A stretch of DNA of 64,000 bases from Aphanomyces cochlioides (Eukaryota; Oomycota; Saprolegniomycetes; Saprolegniales; Verrucalvaceae), in contig JAHQRK010000035.1 in assembly GCA_019828595.1 (NCBI GenBank), positions 434,001-498,000 of the forward strand, given 5' to 3'. A program made the translations under genes and the position numbers. The notes beneath the pieces were generated by a model. That model had not been told where the DNA came from and made no database searches. It was given only the letters and a program-made list of their open reading frames with translations. Each line of letters opens with the position of its first letter. The first letter of the stretch is position 1. This document shows positions 62,301 to 64,000 of the stretch, one piece after another.

Positions 62301-64000
62301 GCGAGAGTCCCAAGCATACCCCACAAACTGCATCTCGATGCCACTTTTTCTCCACTTGGTACACACGTGCCACATGCACATCTCGACCCCATCGAGACAC
62401 CCACTCGCCACGTCTGGCATGTTTGAAAGGTGTCATGCTCGTGTGGTGGACGACCAAGCACCAACTTGGTCCGAAATCAACACGCGAGAGTCCCAAGCAT
62501 ACCCCACAAACTGCATCTCGATGCCACTTTTTCTCCACTTGGTACACACGTGCCACATGCACATCTCGACCCCATCGAGACACCCACTCGCCACGTCTGG
62601 CATGTTTGAAAGGTGTCATGCTCGTGTGGTGGACGACCAAGCACCAACTTGGTCCGAAATCAACACGCGAGAGTCCCAAGCATACCCCACAAACTGCATC
62701 TCGATGCCACTTTTTCTCCACTTGGTACACACGTGCCACATGCACATCTCGACCCCATCGAGACACCCACTCGCCACGTCTGGCATGTTTGAAAGGTGTC
62801 ATGCTCGTGTGGTGGACGACCAAGCACCAACTTGGTCCGAAATCAACACGCGAGAGTCCCAAGCATACCCCACAAACTGCATCTCGATGCCACTTTTTCT
62901 CCACTTGGTACACACGTGCCACATGCACATCTCGACCCCATCGAGACACCCACTCGCCACGTCTGGCATGTTTGAAAGGTGTCATGCTCGTGTGGTGGAC
63001 GACCAAGCACCAACTTGGTCCGAAATCAACACGCGAGAGTCCCAAGCATACCCCACAAACTACATCTCGATGCCACTTTTTCTCCACTTGGTACACACGT
63101 GCCACATGCACATCTCGACCCCATCGAGACACCCACTCGCCACGTCTGGCATGTTTGAAAGGTGTCATGCTCGTGTGGTGGACGACCAAGCACCAACTTG
63201 GTCCGAAATCAACACGCGAGAGTCCCAAGCATACCCCACAAACTGCATCTCGATGCCACTTTTTCTCCACTTGGTACCCACGTGCCACATGCAGATCTCG
63301 ACCCCATCGAGACACCCACTCGCCACGTCTGGCATGTTTGAAAGGTGTCATGCTCGTGTGGTGGACGACCAAGCACCAACTTGGTCCGAAATCAACACGC
63401 GAGAGTCCCAAGCATACCCCACAAACTACATCTCGATGCCACTTTTTCTCCACTTGGTACACACGTGCCACATGCACATCTCGACCCCATCGAGACACCC
63501 ACTCGCCACGTCTGGCATGTTTGAAAGGTGTCATGCTCGTGTGGTGGACGACCAAGCACCAACTTGGTCCGAAATCAACACGCGAGAGTCCCAAGCATAC
63601 CCCACAAACTGCATCTCGATGCCACTTTTTCTCCACTTGGTACACACGTGCCACATGCACATCTCGACCCCATCGAGACACCCACTCGCCACGTCTGGCA
63701 TGTTTGAAAGGTGTCATGCTCGTGTGGTGGACGACCAAGCACCAACTTGGTCCGAAATCAACACGCGAGAGTCCCAAGCATACCCCACAAACTGCATCTC
63801 GATGCCACTTTTTCTCCACTTGGTACACACGTGCCACATGCACATCTCGACCCCATCGAGACACCCACTCGCCACGTCTGGCATGTTTGAAAGGTGTCAT
63901 GCTCGTGTGGTGGACGACCAAGCACCAACTTGGTCCGAAATCAACACGCGAGAGTCCCAAGCATACCCCACAAACTGCATCTCGATGCCACTTTTTCTCC
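59347..64000 (-). repeat. 183-bp satellite array, inverted arm, runs off window
   Basis: The same monomer on the opposite strand, 25 or more copies, continuing past the window end. The switch occurs at 59346/59349, after GAGTGGGTGT. This arm has its own variants: ACTGCATC to ACTACATC at 61781, 63062 and 63428, and one monomer (63241-63420) with two changes shared with the diverged units at 46941-46962. Confidence 0.97.

Noticed and set aside
59317..63960. 1,547-codon minus-strand frame in the inverted satellite arm
   Set aside because: Same satellite artefact as in the forward arm.
53866..64000. CRISPR array
   Set aside because: Repeats are contiguous 183-bp units with no spacers, in a eukaryotic genome.
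1..64000. tRNA or rRNA genes
   Set aside because: I saw no cloverleaf with a conserved T-loop or box B and no rRNA signature, but I could not run a covariance search.

Overview
The window looks like nuclear DNA of an oomycete, most likely a saprolegnialean such as Aphanomyces or Saprolegnia. This is inferred from gene content and style, not from a database match. The genes are eukaryotic (AP-1 mu, USP32-like ubiquitin protease, mitochondrial MCCC2, MPC1 and OSGEPL1, DHHC acyltransferase), the introns are very short (38-72 nt, GT-AG), the intergenic spaces are small, and the right half carries LINE, Copia and DNA transposons plus satellite.

Positions 1-33,900 are a compact gene block. In order: an ammonium transporter (5' end outside the window), a DHHC palmitoyltransferase, a METTL21-type methyltransferase, a membrane-anchored GH30 glucosylceramidase, a RING protein, MCCC2, MPC1, a second GH30, an RNase III-R3H protein, AP-1 mu, a PX protein, an APH-fold kinase-like protein, a 1,703-aa PX/EF-hand/DUSP/USP/CaaX protease, a 13-exon OSGEPL1, an EF-hand protein, a GIY-YIG/IQ/B-box/WW fusion, and a protein with five zinc ribbons. 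Convergent neighbours are packed tail to tail, sometimes sharing stop-codon bases (4524-4527, 26908-26911). I rebuilt the exon structures by hand from GT-AG sites, reading frame and protein-family continuity; every exon sum is a multiple of three. Two short motifs recur between genes: AGCCAATCA (a CCAAT box, usually paired) and the palindromic TATCCGGATA.

Positions 34,000-46,700 are AT-rich and dominated by mobile-element relics: a tyrosine recombinase with a nonsense codon at its catalytic Arg, a Tourist-like MITE, a complete-ended 3.0-kb transposon with a decayed DDE transposase and a second open frame, a broken NAM/Myb-like gene, and a decayed Copia element with a half-tRNA-Met-type primer site. 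The Copia element breaks off inside its RNase H domain directly into satellite DNA.

Positions 46,700-64,000 are satellite with an apparently intact two-ORF LINE in it. Diverged 167-179-bp monomers (46694-47345) precede the LINE (47346-53865). Then come about 30 near-identical 183-bp monomers (53866-59346), and the array flips to the opposite strand for at least 25 more monomers up to the window edge. Because 183 = 3 x 61, the array generates open frames of 1,500-1,900 codons on both strands that should not be read as genes. All monomers I checked, including diverged ones, keep a CACGTG. The inverted satellite, with Copia and LINE beside it, is the most unusual structure here. A centromeric, pericentromeric or subtelomeric location is possible but unproven.
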